Shown here: positions 33,942 through 42,495 of the stretch, piece after piece
How the letters are laid out: each line of letters begins with the position of its first letter
Position numbering within the stretch: the first letter of the stretch is position 1
Source of the DNA: CAZGMJ01 sp964526785
Lineage (GTDB): Bacteria > Planctomycetota > Phycisphaerae > Sedimentisphaerales > Anaerobacaceae
Reading direction: 5' to 3'
NCBI GenBank assembly: GCA_964526785.1
Contig: CAZGMJ010000012.1
Span: 1-64,000, forward strand
Length of the DNA stretch: 64,000 bases
The notes under the pieces: model-generated
Database searches by the model: none
What the model saw: the letters and a program-made list of their open reading frames with translations, nothing else
What the model was told of the DNA's origin: nothing
Translations under genes and position numbers: made by a program

Positions 33942-35303
33942 ATGAGACATGTGTCAAGACATAGATTCATAATTACCGTCATGCTTGTCACCGTTGCGGT
34001 CGCCCTGTCTTCGGTGATGGCATTCGCCCAGGAGGAAGGCACGGTAGACATCCAGTTAAAGGAGTTCCGTATTGTTCGACAAATCTCGGAAGATGCCCGG
34101 GAATGTATCGAGTGCCACTCTGACAACAGCCGGGGCATTGTCGCAGACTGGGCGAACAGCCGACACGCGCATGCCAACGTCTCGTGCCTGGATTGCCATG
34201 CGGCGACCCCGGCGGACACCGATATATCGACCGAGCATCTCGAGTACGATGACACGCGGATCAGCGTCATCGTGTCGCCCAAGGATTGTTCGAGATGCCA
34301 TCCCTCGGAATCCGCGCAGTACGCCAGAAGCAAACACGCCAACACGCTCGAACTGATCTGGAAATTCGACCCCTGGCTCAATCAGGGGCTGAACAGTTCC
34401 ATCGAACGCCAGACGGGGTGTCAACACTGCCACGGGAGCACTGTGAAGGTCACGGACGGCAAACTGGATCCCGCGACGTGGCCCAACGTTGGAACGGGAC
34501 GTATCAATCCGGACGGCAGCAGAGGAAGTTGTTCGAGTTGTCATACGCGTCATCGCTTCTCGCTGGCTGAAGCAAGAAAGCCTGAAGCCTGCGGCCAATG
34601 CCACCTGGGACCCGACCATCCCCAGATTGAAATCTACGACGAATCGAAACACGGCGCCATCTACGATGCGGAAGGTGATACGTGGAACTGGACTGCGGCA
34701 CCGGGCGCCTGGACGCCAGGCGTTGATTACCGGGCGCCGACGTGTTCGGTCTGCCATATGTCGGGTGTGGGCAAGGTGGCGACCACGCATGACGTGACCG
34801 AACGTCTTGCGTGGGAAACGCAGGCGCCATTGACGGTTCGTCCGAGTGAGTTCAAGCCGTGGCCGGCTGCGACGAACTGGAAGGAAGAACGTAGGAAGAT
34901 GGAGAGTATCTGCCTCGAATGCCACTCCCCGGCTTGGACCAGGGGGCACTTCACGCGTCTGGATGCCGCGGTAGCGAACTATAATGAGAACTACTTCAAG
35001 CCCGCTCGCAAGATCATCGACGATCTTTACGAGAAAAAGCTGCTCGACAAATCCAAGACGCTCGACCAACCATTAGAATATGATTTCTACGAATTATGGC
35101 ACCACGAAGGTCGCCGCGCTCGTTTCGGCGCCGCCATGATGGCGCCCGACTATGCATGGTGGCACGGCTTTTACGAACTCAAGCAGCGCTTCATGGAAAT
35201 CGAAGAGCAGGCTGAAGAACTGTTGCAAAGCGGCGAGCCAGCCAGGGTATTCGACGTCAGATCCGCGACAGGTGAGACGCAGGCGCCGAACATGGGCAAG
35301 TGA
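33942..35303 (+). CDS. octaheme hydroxylamine oxidoreductase-like cytochrome (HaoA-like)
   Basis: A 453-residue periplasmic multiheme protein with a signal peptide ending near AFAQ (residue 30). Eight CXXCH sites occur at 55, 82, 116, 160, 197, 217, 268 and 324, the number and order of the HAO family. The C-terminal segment EYDFYELWHHEGRRAR and MMAPDYAWWHGFYELK matches the family's conserved helical region. HAO oxidises hydroxylamine with a Tyr-crosslinked P460 heme; HaoA of Campylobacterota lacks the crosslink and is thought to reduce nitrite or hydroxylamine. Several tyrosines near the C-terminus make the type ambiguous by eye. Pairing with a quinol dehydrogenase and an Hcp operon favours a reductive role. 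Confidence 0.88.
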   Translation: MRHVSRHRFIITVMLVTVAVALSSVMAFAQEEGTVDIQLKEFRIVRQISEDARECIECHSDNSRGIVADWANSRHAHANVSCLDCHAATPADTDISTEHLEYDDTRISVIVSPKDCSRCHPSESAQYARSKHANTLELIWKFDPWLNQGLNSSIERQTGCQHCHGSTVKVTDGKLDPATWPNVGTGRINPDGSRGSCSSCHTRHRFSLAEARKPEACGQCHLGPDHPQIEIYDESKHGAIYDAEGDTWNWTAAPGAWTPGVDYRAPTCSVCHMSGVGKVATTHDVTERLAWETQAPLTVRPSEFKPWPAATNWKEERRKMESICLECHSPAWTRGHFTRLDAAVANYNENYFKPARKIIDDLYEKKLLDKSKTLDQPLEYDFYELWHHEGRRARFGAAMMAPDYAWWHGFYELKQRFMEIEEQAEELLQSGEPARVFDVRSATGETQAPNMGK

Positions 35304-35327
35304 TGCACTCCTTCGGGCGGTGGAACG

Positions 35328-37052
35328 TCAGGAGTCCGTCTCGATGGTCCCGTCGGGTTTGATTCGGATACGTTGATCCAGCCTCTTGGTAGAGCGGAAC
35401 GGATACTGATTCGCGCCTGAAACCACAACCTGCTCGCCATCAACCGAGAGCTGCACCGCATTATCGGGCCGGCGCGCCCGGATGACGTTGGCCAGCACGA
35501 AGGCCTTCTCCAGACCGTCGCCGGTACCATAGTTGACGACTTCATCGGGCTGGGCCAAACGTGGGCCATCGTAGATCGACTCATCGGGCATATCCTGCAG
35601 CCATTGGTATACCTGATCCAAGTCCAGGTTCCCGGATGCTTCAATCGCAACCGGGTTACGCTCTATTGCAGCCTTGACGAACGGACGCCAGTTGCAGGTA
35701 TCCATCTCGCGGTATGCATAGAACGCGAGGTCAACCGTCGTATTGTCTCGCCGCAGGGTTCGCAGATGCTCGATTATGTTCCGGCGTCCCCGGCCGGCAT
35801 CGATATCTATCGGGCGAGCAGGCGAGAAGGTCTTGTCGAAACCAGGCAAGCGAGGCTGCATATGGGCAAACCGTGCGAGACTCTCGACGAAAGGCCTGGT
35901 GTCGGGTATGGCGTTGCCGAAGAACTTTTCGAGGGTGCTTCTGCCCTTCGATGTTGTCACGTCCGGTCTCTCTTTTTCCAGGAAGGCCTCGAGGATATCG
36001 CATTGGACTCTACCCGGCCACGGAAACGGCACAAGGTCCTCATCCGAAACCTCCTCCAGGAGTTTATCGTGGCTGTGGCAGCCTATCTTGTGGGGACTGC
36101 CGTGCTCGTAATGGAAGAGAATCTCCGCTTTGAGATATCTCGCCTGCCCGTGGCAATCCCGGCAGACCTGGAAGAACTGCTGGTACTCATGATGACAGCG
36201 GAGGAAACTGGCGATTAGCTCCATCGTCAAATCCGTGGTCAAATACGATTGCAGTTTGTCAGCGAACTGCTCATACCGCTCGCGGCTGATCGTTGCATCG
36301 TCGTACAGGCAGTGAACATGTCCTGAGTTATGCGCGACTATCGTAACCTGCTCGTTGCGCAACGCACGCTGGGCCTTGTTGGAAATTTCCGTTCCGTTAA
36401 ACCACATCGTCTTGGTAACCAGTCGCCTGTTATTAGTCAGTATGCCGTCCTTGAGATCGATGAAGTTCTGGGAGTGCAGGGGTGTGAGGATCATGTATAT
36501 GTCCTCAAGCGGTATCTCGCAGACGACGAACGCAGCGGCGGCATACAGTGCGGCCAGAGAAACGCACTCTCCGGCGGCCTTTTTGTAATCCTCCTTCCGC
36601 TCAAAGGCCTTCATGGCCTCAACAGTTTCGGTCTTCCAGTACGGAATGACGTCGGCATCGTATTTGTCGAGCCCGAAGTGTCTGCGGATGTCCACATCGA
36701 AATAGTACTTATCGCCGTGGTAGCCGAACAATGCGTTGCTGGCAGCGATGTCTTCCGGTGCAAGGAAATCCTTAAAACGCTCGAGTTCGCGTTGTCGGAG
36801 CGTCAGTCCCCATGTTTCCAAATCAAGGTTGAAATCGAATTCGTCCATGATGTACTGTTTGAGGCGCATGAGCTTGCGATAACGGGTCTTGCCGCGGAGT
36901 TTTTTGAAGCAATCTTCGTCGCGCCAACTCCAAATGACCGGGCTCATGATATTCGCCAGAACGAGGCTGTACATCAACTCGGGGAAAACGAATATCTCCA
37001 TGTCGGAGAGGGTTATTGCGGAGGAATATTTTTCAAGCTTCCCTGCGTCCAT
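35328..37052 (-). CDS. large protein of unknown function, weak transglutaminase-like features
   Basis: A 574-residue protein without signal peptide or membrane segment. I do not recognise the family. GECVSLAALYAAAA (Cys163) followed by LTPLHSQNFIDL (His193) has the spacing and flavour of a transglutaminase-like Cys-His pair, with possible acidic residues after it. A CRDCHGQ motif (297-303) and nearby CHSHD could bind metal; without export it is unlikely to be a heme site. The start overlaps the TIGR02757 gene by 20 bp, with GGGAGAA upstream, so it is the third gene of an ABC-TIGR02757 operon. It ends convergently 24 bp from the octaheme gene. Confidence 0.8.
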   Translation of the reverse strand: MDAGKLEKYSSAITLSDMEIFVFPELMYSLVLANIMSPVIWSWRDEDCFKKLRGKTRYRKLMRLKQYIMDEFDFNLDLETWGLTLRQRELERFKDFLAPEDIAASNALFGYHGDKYYFDVDIRRHFGLDKYDADVIPYWKTETVEAMKAFERKEDYKKAAGECVSLAALYAAAAFVVCEIPLEDIYMILTPLHSQNFIDLKDGILTNNRRLVTKTMWFNGTEISNKAQRALRNEQVTIVAHNSGHVHCLYDDATISRERYEQFADKLQSYLTTDLTMELIASFLRCHHEYQQFFQVCRDCHGQARYLKAEILFHYEHGSPHKIGCHSHDKLLEEVSDEDLVPFPWPGRVQCDILEAFLEKERPDVTTSKGRSTLEKFFGNAIPDTRPFVESLARFAHMQPRLPGFDKTFSPARPIDIDAGRGRRNIIEHLRTLRRDNTTVDLAFYAYREMDTCNWRPFVKAAIERNPVAIEASGNLDLDQVYQWLQDMPDESIYDGPRLAQPDEVVNYGTGDGLEKAFVLANVIRARRPDNAVQLSVDGEQVVVSGANQYPFRSTKRLDQRIRIKPDGTIETDS

Positions 37053-37932
37053 TCGGCCAGTTCTCCCGTTTAAGGCAATAGTTCAATAATTCGCATGCAT
37101 CGCACCGTGCGCGATAGCGACCATCGCAGTCTTCGACGATTCCGATTCGTGACAATGCGAAATCATACTTCACGGGATCATCCGGAGCAAGGTCTTTGAA
37201 TGCTTCGGTTATCTGTATCGCCATCGGAAGGGATACCGATTTACGATCATGTAGTCCGATTATTCGGCATAGTCTGGCCATATGAGCGTCCACCGGCACG
37301 ATCAGCGACACTGGATCGACCGACTTCCAAACGCCCGGATCCACGGCATCACTGCGAACCATCCATCGCAGAAAGAGGTTCAGTCGTTTGCATGCACTTT
37401 TTCTGGCCGGATCGCTGAGCAGGTACTTGAGTCCAGTCGTCATGCCACGGCCTGTCATTGTCCGGTATCTGTCGGACAATAACGCACAGAAACGGGACAG
37501 CACCGGCAGCATGTTCCGGTCGGCGGATTCGCTGCAAGCCAGGAAACAAAGCTCGATGCTGCCGTATTCCAGCAGTACCCACTGCAACAAAGTGAATAGA
37601 TCGCAGATATCCCGGCCGCTCGTGAAGCGATGTCTGAATCCCTGCAACGCGGTGCTGCGAGGCGGATCGAAATCCAGGACGAACCGCGAGGGGCTGGCGC
37701 CCATCAGTGTCAAGAGTCGATCCACGCTACCGGCAATTTGTCGTACTCGCCCGTATGCCAGGCCGGCGGCCACAAAGCCCGCGATTTCCCTGTCCAGCGG
37801 ATCGGAGTAGCGATATACGAATTGGAGTGGATCGGGAGGGATCAGCGCGCGACGATTGTATCGGTGATACAAGGTGTCGAGCGTGTGCCTCAGCGATTGC
37901 GAAGAACCAGCGGCGGGAGGCTGCGTCAACAT
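37033..37932 (-). CDS. TIGR02757/DUF2400 family protein
   Basis: A 299-residue protein of the TIGR02757 (DUF2400) family. Diagnostic stretches are KRLNLFLRWMVRSDAVDPGVW, read as RLNLFLRWMVR then DPGVW, and VPVDAHMARLCRIIGL, which resembles the HhH-GPD DNA-glycosylase helices. Cysteines in CDGRYRARCDACELLNYC at the C-terminus could bind a cluster or zinc. No function is established for the family. It overlaps the ABC ATPase gene by 7 bp and the next gene by 20 bp, so all three are translationally linked. Confidence 0.87.
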   Translation of the reverse strand: MLTQPPAAGSSQSLRHTLDTLYHRYNRRALIPPDPLQFVYRYSDPLDREIAGFVAAGLAYGRVRQIAGSVDRLLTLMGASPSRFVLDFDPPRSTALQGFRHRFTSGRDICDLFTLLQWVLLEYGSIELCFLACSESADRNMLPVLSRFCALLSDRYRTMTGRGMTTGLKYLLSDPARKSACKRLNLFLRWMVRSDAVDPGVWKSVDPVSLIVPVDAHMARLCRIIGLHDRKSVSLPMAIQITEAFKDLAPDDPVKYDFALSRIGIVEDCDGRYRARCDACELLNYCLKRENWPNGRREA

Positions 37933-38726
37933 GCGACCGAATCCCCGTCCTTCGCCGCGACAGCAGCAAATTTGCCGTCACGCTGGAATACGTGGACGCG
38001 GCAGTTGAAAAGATCGCTCAGTTTGTCCGACGTCAGCACGTGTTGAGGCGGTCCGCAGTCAAAGATCGAGCCGCCTTTCATCAGGAGCACCCGGTCGACT
38101 TTTCGCGGCAACTCATCGAGATGATGAGACACAATGAGCACCGTCGGCCTGCCGCTGCGGCCAGCGAGTCGATCCAGGCTGTTCATGAAAGCTGCTCGCG
38201 ATCCCATGTCCAGACCAACGGTCGGCTCGTCGAGCATCAGGATGCTCGGGCCGGCAACGATCGCTCTGGCGATCAACACCTTCATTCGTTCGCCCGTGGA
38301 GAGGGTGGCGAAGTGGTCGTTCTCGCGGCCGCCAAGCCCGGTTTCAGCAATCGCCGCATGGACACGTTGCCACTGCTGCTGTTCCGGTCTGATCCAGAGC
38401 GGCAGAGCAACGGTGCCGAAGAGGCCGGTGGCCACGAGGTCTCGAACAGACATCCGTTCATCGAAGCGAGGCATGCGGGAAGGCTCTATAAGACCGATCT
38501 TTCGACGGACCGCGCTGAGTTCCACCTGGCCAAACTCAAATCCCGCGACGCGCACAGTGCCGGTCGTCGGCCAGGCATAGCCGGCCAATACCGCCAACAG
38601 CGTGGATTTACCTGAACCGTTAGGCCCGATGATCGCGCAACACTGACCGGCCTCCACGCGCATGCTGAGATCGTTCAGAATGACCGCGCCGTTGCGAACC
38701 AGGCTTACGTTTTTGAGTTCAACCAT
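37926..38726 (-). CDS. ABC transporter ATP-binding protein (soluble, ModF/YlmA-like)
   Basis: A 266-residue ATPase with Walker A GPNGSGKST, signature LSTGERMK (a variant of LSGGQ), Walker B ILMLDEPT and the switch HHLDEL. It has a single nucleotide-binding domain, and no permease or binding-protein gene is adjacent. This resembles YlmA/ModF-type ATPases of unclear role. The start at 38726 is set by homology and by GAGGAC upstream; the longer frame adds unrelated residues. It is the first gene of a three-gene overlapping operon. Confidence 0.88.
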   Translation of the reverse strand: MVELKNVSLVRNGAVILNDLSMRVEAGQCCAIIGPNGSGKSTLLAVLAGYAWPTTGTVRVAGFEFGQVELSAVRRKIGLIEPSRMPRFDERMSVRDLVATGLFGTVALPLWIRPEQQQWQRVHAAIAETGLGGRENDHFATLSTGERMKVLIARAIVAGPSILMLDEPTVGLDMGSRAAFMNSLDRLAGRSGRPTVLIVSHHLDELPRKVDRVLLMKGGSIFDCGPPQHVLTSDKLSDLFNCRVHVFQRDGKFAAVAAKDGDSVAC

Positions 38727-39022
38727 AATTACGTCCTCGGCCAGACGAAGACAAGCGCATGTTCGCCCCTTTCCCGATGCAGACGCCGTGTGCGGCAGGA
38801 CAGGCGTTCCCGAAACGGGGAGCGATCTTAGCACAAATCGGGACCAAATACAAACCTGTGCGTGCATGTGTGTGAAGAGACCAGGAGTCGGCAGGTGGAA
38901 TTCCGGAGACGCACGTGGCTCAGCGGTCCACAGATGCGATTCAGGGAGAGTTTGCGAAGCGATACGAAAGGCAGAGGAATCTCAACAGGTTCGGATTCTT
39001 GGCCGGCAGCGTCAATGAGCGC
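38727..39022. other. intergenic region between operons
   Basis: About 300 bp separating the ABC operon start from the secretion operon's terminator. It should contain the ABC operon promoter. I see no convincing -35/-10 pair and no small gene. Confidence 0.5.
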
Positions 39023-39066
39023 AAGAAATGCGGCTCGATCGAACGTCAATCGCCAACCGAGCCGCA
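39023..39066 (-). terminator. intrinsic terminator of the type II secretion operon
   Basis: On the minus strand TGCGGCTCG (39058-39066) and CGAGCCGCA (39029-39037) form a perfect 9-bp stem around a 20-nt loop, followed by TTTCTT (39023-39028). It lies 25 bp beyond the gspD stop. The T-run is short, so the confidence is moderate. Confidence 0.6.
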
Positions 39067-39090
39067 GAGAACTGTTCAAATGCCTCCGTT

Positions 39091-42000
39091 TTACTGGTCC
39101 GTGGCGTTTCCTTCGGGTTCCAGCATTTTCGTCTCGCCAGGCAACTTGCTTTCCATCTCTTCGACGCTACCCCGGAGACGGCTCTTTAGTTTCTTCAGTT
39201 TCTCCTGGGCTTCGATCGCGGCCTCGGGCAGCGCATCTTCGTCTTCGTCGACAACGAACGGCGTGATGAAGACAAGCATTTCTTCGTTCGACTGGATGAC
39301 CTCGTTGTGCCCAAAGAGACCGCCGACCAGCGGCAGATCGCCCAGAACGGGGAGTTTTCGCTCGATGAGGCTGTCCTTCTGGAAGAGCATGCCTCCGAGG
39401 AGCAGCGTCTGGCCGGATCTGACAATCATGTTCGTCTTGGTGTCCATCTCCGTTCGTACCGGCTGGCTGTTGACCTCTTCCGAAGTCAACTGGGAGATTA
39501 TCACGTTGACGATCATGTCCACATTGTCTTCGGGCGTGATGCTGGGCCGCGCGAGGAACGTCATACCCACCTTGAAGAACTCGATATCCTGGGTGACGCC
39601 TACATTGACGGAAGCGGTCGAACCCGTGGTGAACGCGACCTGCTGTCCTTTGAAGAAGCGGGCCTCTTCATTATCCTTGGTCCAGAGGGTTTGCTGATTG
39701 AGGATCCTCGCGTTGGTATTCTTGATCAGAAAATCGATCAATGCATAGATATCGGTGCCCGCGCCCAGCACGCTGCCTGTCCCACTGGCACCCAGAGGGG
39801 TGTCCGCACCGGGAGATATTGCACCCGAAGCATCTCCGTGTGTGCCGATATTGGTCAGATTGCTCAAAGCTGTGACCGCATTCTCATCCAGCGTTCCGAA
39901 CGCGGACGGATTGGTGGCCAACTGTACACCGAGACTGCTCAGGTGGGCGTGGTTGACTTCCATGACGATTGCCTGGAGCATCACCTGCTTGCCCGGCTTG
40001 TCCAACTGGTCTATGAGTGTTCCGACTTCGTCCATGAACTCCGGAGGCGCGAGGACGAGCACTGCTTTCATGTGCGTGTCTGGAATGAAGCGAATGCGTC
40101 CGATCACGTTACTAATGGGCAGTCCCTCGTCGAGGGTGCGCCGGGATCCCTGTCCCGACCACGGCGGCGTGTAGTTGTCCGACTGCTGGTTGCTCGTCGT
40201 ATTGTTGTTGTTCGTGCTGCCGCCGTCCTGTGACGTGGCCATGGAGTACTCAGTGAGGCCTGTGGCTGTTCGTCGAATGGGAGCATTCTGGCCGGCCTCG
40301 GCGAACATTGCGTTGAGCCGTTCGCACAGTTCTTCGGGATTCGCATACTGCAGCGTGAGGACCTGCGGAATCTCGCCCATTTCTTCTCTGTCGAGGTCGA
40401 GAATCAACTCCTCGATCACATCGTATGCCTCCGGAATCTTGCTGATTACGATAATCTTTTTGGTTCCGGGCACATCCTCGAAGGTTAATTGTCCGTACAG
40501 CGGGCCAACAATCTGCTGCTGACTCGTGCCGCTTCTTCCGAAGATGTAGTCAAAGATGGATCCCCGACCAGTAGAGGACTGGTCACTGAACAACGTGTTG
40601 AGTAGTTGCGCCAGTTGGACCGGATCGGAATTCTTCAATTCGATAATGCGCGGTTTGACCTGATCCACATCGAGCGGCTGATCCCATTCGGCGATCTGTC
40701 TGGCGATGTCCTGCATTTTTTCAGGCGATGCGATTACCGTGACGACCTGTCTGGTCTGATAGGCGATCACCTTCACCGTATCCGCAGACGTTCGCGAGGA
40801 GGAGCGGCCGCGGCCGTAATAGTAGTTGTAGGAATATCTCGAGCTGCTGCTCGAGCTGCTGCTCGAGCTGCTGCTCGAGCTGCTGCTTTCGCCGAACAGT
40901 TCCTCGATATTCGTCTTAATCATCTCGGGGTCGGAGTATTTCAGCTCGAAGTGGCGTGTCTCGAACTGTCCCGGCGGCACGTCGATCTCCGCAATCATCT
41001 GCTTAACAATCTCGCGCAGGTCTTTTCGTCCAAAGACGATTACCTGCCGCGTTTCCTCCAGGGGTTCGACCAGGATACTGGGAAGATACTGGGTGCCGGG
41101 TAGATCCCGAAAGCCGTCTTCGACACTGTCTTCGACTTCCCCCGGATCGGCATACCGCAGTTGCACGATTTCATACTCCGACTCGACCGGCTCTTCCCTG
41201 TCCAGCTTTTCGATCCACTGGGCGATCTTCTTCATGTCTTCAGCAGAGCCCCGGGCAATGATCCACTTTCGCCGCGGTTCGGGTATCAGGATAATAGGCC
41301 CCGTAGTCTTGCCGACCACCACGGACGCTGCAGAACCGCTTCCACCGCCGCGCGATGGCGGAGGCGAAGCGGGCAAAGGACCGTGCGGCGCGAGATCTGC
41401 AACAGCGTTTCTTCCTCCCGCCCGTACCGGCACCGGACTTGGAGCCGGCCGATACCGTCGGAAGCGGTCGCGATCTCTATATGACGAGGATGAATTCGTT
41501 CGCCCCTCGCTTTGACCAAGCAACATCTGCAGAATCTGCACAATTTCCGAAGGATCGCCGTATTGAATCTCGAATATCTCGGTCACCATCTGCTCGGCTT
41601 CGGGCACGTCGAACTGCTGAATGATCCGCTCGATACGCATGAGATTCGATACCGTGTCAATCACCAGCAGACTGCGCGCGTTTTCGTCCACGCTGACGTA
41701 GCCGTGGTCGCCGATAAGCGGCTGTACGACCGATGACATCTCCGAGGGGTTGTAGTTTCTCAGTTGGAAGAACTTCTGGACAACCTGTTCCTTGTTTGCA
41801 ATCGCGGCCAGCGGCTGATCGGGTGTTATCGTCGGAACCTGGCCCATCTTCGCTTCTTCAATAGGCTTGAGGAAGATCGTATCTTCGATTTCTTCGGCAA
41901 CATACCCTTTCATCCTCAGGGCGCTGTATATCTTCGCCAGGGCCTTAGGTCGCGGCATCTTATCCGGCGCATAGATCGTTATCTTTATCTTCTTGGCCTC

Positions 42001-42426
42001 ATCGTGCGGAATAACCGTTTTGCCCGTCCATTCTGCAATCTTCTGAATGATGTTCTTCATTTCCACGTCATTGAGATTGATGGACTCCATCGGCTCGTTG
42101 GGCTCGCGGGGCTTCTCGGGCTCGTTCGCGTCCGCCACTTCATTGGGCTCAGCAGGTGCATTAGCGTCGGCGGGCGCGTTTGCGTCAGTGGGCTCATTCG
42201 GCTCGCCGCGCTGCCCAGGCTCATTGGGTTCGCCAGCCTCCGACGGCTGATTGGAATCAGCGGCCGGCGCGTTGGCGTCAGCGGGCGCGTTCGAATCGGC
42301 AACGGCATTTGGGTCGGCTGCACTCGCTGCCAGATCCTCCAGGGGCGGACGAAAGCCAATCCACCAGACGATTAGAATTGCCAAAACAGCAACTATCAGC
42401 ACTAACAATAACTTCGACGCTTTCAA
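39091..42426 (-). CDS. gspD: type II secretion system secretin, extended form
   Basis: About 1,111 residues; typical GspD is 650-700. A transmembrane or signal segment is followed by an Asn/Ala/Pro/Asp-rich linker (about 35-115), an N0 module (about 115-190) and then about six secretin-N-like modules, each with a pattern such as FELKYSDPEMI or LQYANPEEL and ending in an IDQLD-like helix. The secretin core then carries VPVLGDLPLVGGLFG-type sequence (LPVLGDLPLVGGLFG). A run of serines (about 513-529) lies inside one module. The TTG at 42426 is favoured because AAGAGGTGA (42432-42440) is well spaced to it; a GTG at 42435 would lie within that site. It forms the outer-membrane channel and is last in the operon. 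Confidence 0.92.
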   Translation of the reverse strand: MKASKLLLVLIVAVLAILIVWWIGFRPPLEDLAASAADPNAVADSNAPADANAPAADSNQPSEAGEPNEPGQRGEPNEPTDANAPADANAPAEPNEVADANEPEKPREPNEPMESINLNDVEMKNIIQKIAEWTGKTVIPHDEAKKIKITIYAPDKMPRPKALAKIYSALRMKGYVAEEIEDTIFLKPIEEAKMGQVPTITPDQPLAAIANKEQVVQKFFQLRNYNPSEMSSVVQPLIGDHGYVSVDENARSLLVIDTVSNLMRIERIIQQFDVPEAEQMVTEIFEIQYGDPSEIVQILQMLLGQSEGRTNSSSSYRDRDRFRRYRPAPSPVPVRAGGRNAVADLAPHGPLPASPPPSRGGGSGSAASVVVGKTTGPIILIPEPRRKWIIARGSAEDMKKIAQWIEKLDREEPVESEYEIVQLRYADPGEVEDSVEDGFRDLPGTQYLPSILVEPLEETRQVIVFGRKDLREIVKQMIAEIDVPPGQFETRHFELKYSDPEMIKTNIEELFGESSSSSSSSSSSSSSSSRYSYNYYYGRGRSSSRTSADTVKVIAYQTRQVVTVIASPEKMQDIARQIAEWDQPLDVDQVKPRIIELKNSDPVQLAQLLNTLFSDQSSTGRGSIFDYIFGRSGTSQQQIVGPLYGQLTFEDVPGTKKIIVISKIPEAYDVIEELILDLDREEMGEIPQVLTLQYANPEELCERLNAMFAEAGQNAPIRRTATGLTEYSMATSQDGGSTNNNNTTSNQQSDNYTPPWSGQGSRRTLDEGLPISNVIGRIRFIPDTHMKAVLVLAPPEFMDEVGTLIDQLDKPGKQVMLQAIVMEVNHAHLSSLGVQLATNPSAFGTLDENAVTALSNLTNIGTHGDASGAISPGADTPLGASGTGSVLGAGTDIYALIDFLIKNTNARILNQQTLWTKDNEEARFFKGQQVAFTTGSTASVNVGVTQDIEFFKVGMTFLARPSITPEDNVDMIVNVIISQLTSEEVNSQPVRTEMDTKTNMIVRSGQTLLLGGMLFQKDSLIERKLPVLGDLPLVGGLFGHNEVIQSNEEMLVFITPFVVDEDEDALPEAAIEAQEKLKKLKSRLRGSVEEMESKLPGETKMLEPEGNATDQ
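40838..40885 (-). repeat. 12-bp tandem repeat, four perfect copies, coding poly-Ser
   Basis: CTCGAGCTGCTG is repeated four times without a mismatch. On the coding strand it gives runs of AGC/TCG serine codons in gspD. Because the unit is a multiple of three, slippage would change the serine count without a frameshift. Confidence 0.9.
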
Positions 42427-42495
42427 TCTAATCACCTCTTGTCAATTGTATTGCCCGTTCCTGCAACGTGCGATCACGCCCGGGGCATTCATTGA

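Noticed and set aside
36150..36164. CRDCH motif in the 574-residue unknown protein, considered as a heme c site
   Set aside because: The protein has no signal peptide or membrane anchor, so periplasmic heme attachment is unlikely despite the neighbouring cytochrome genes.
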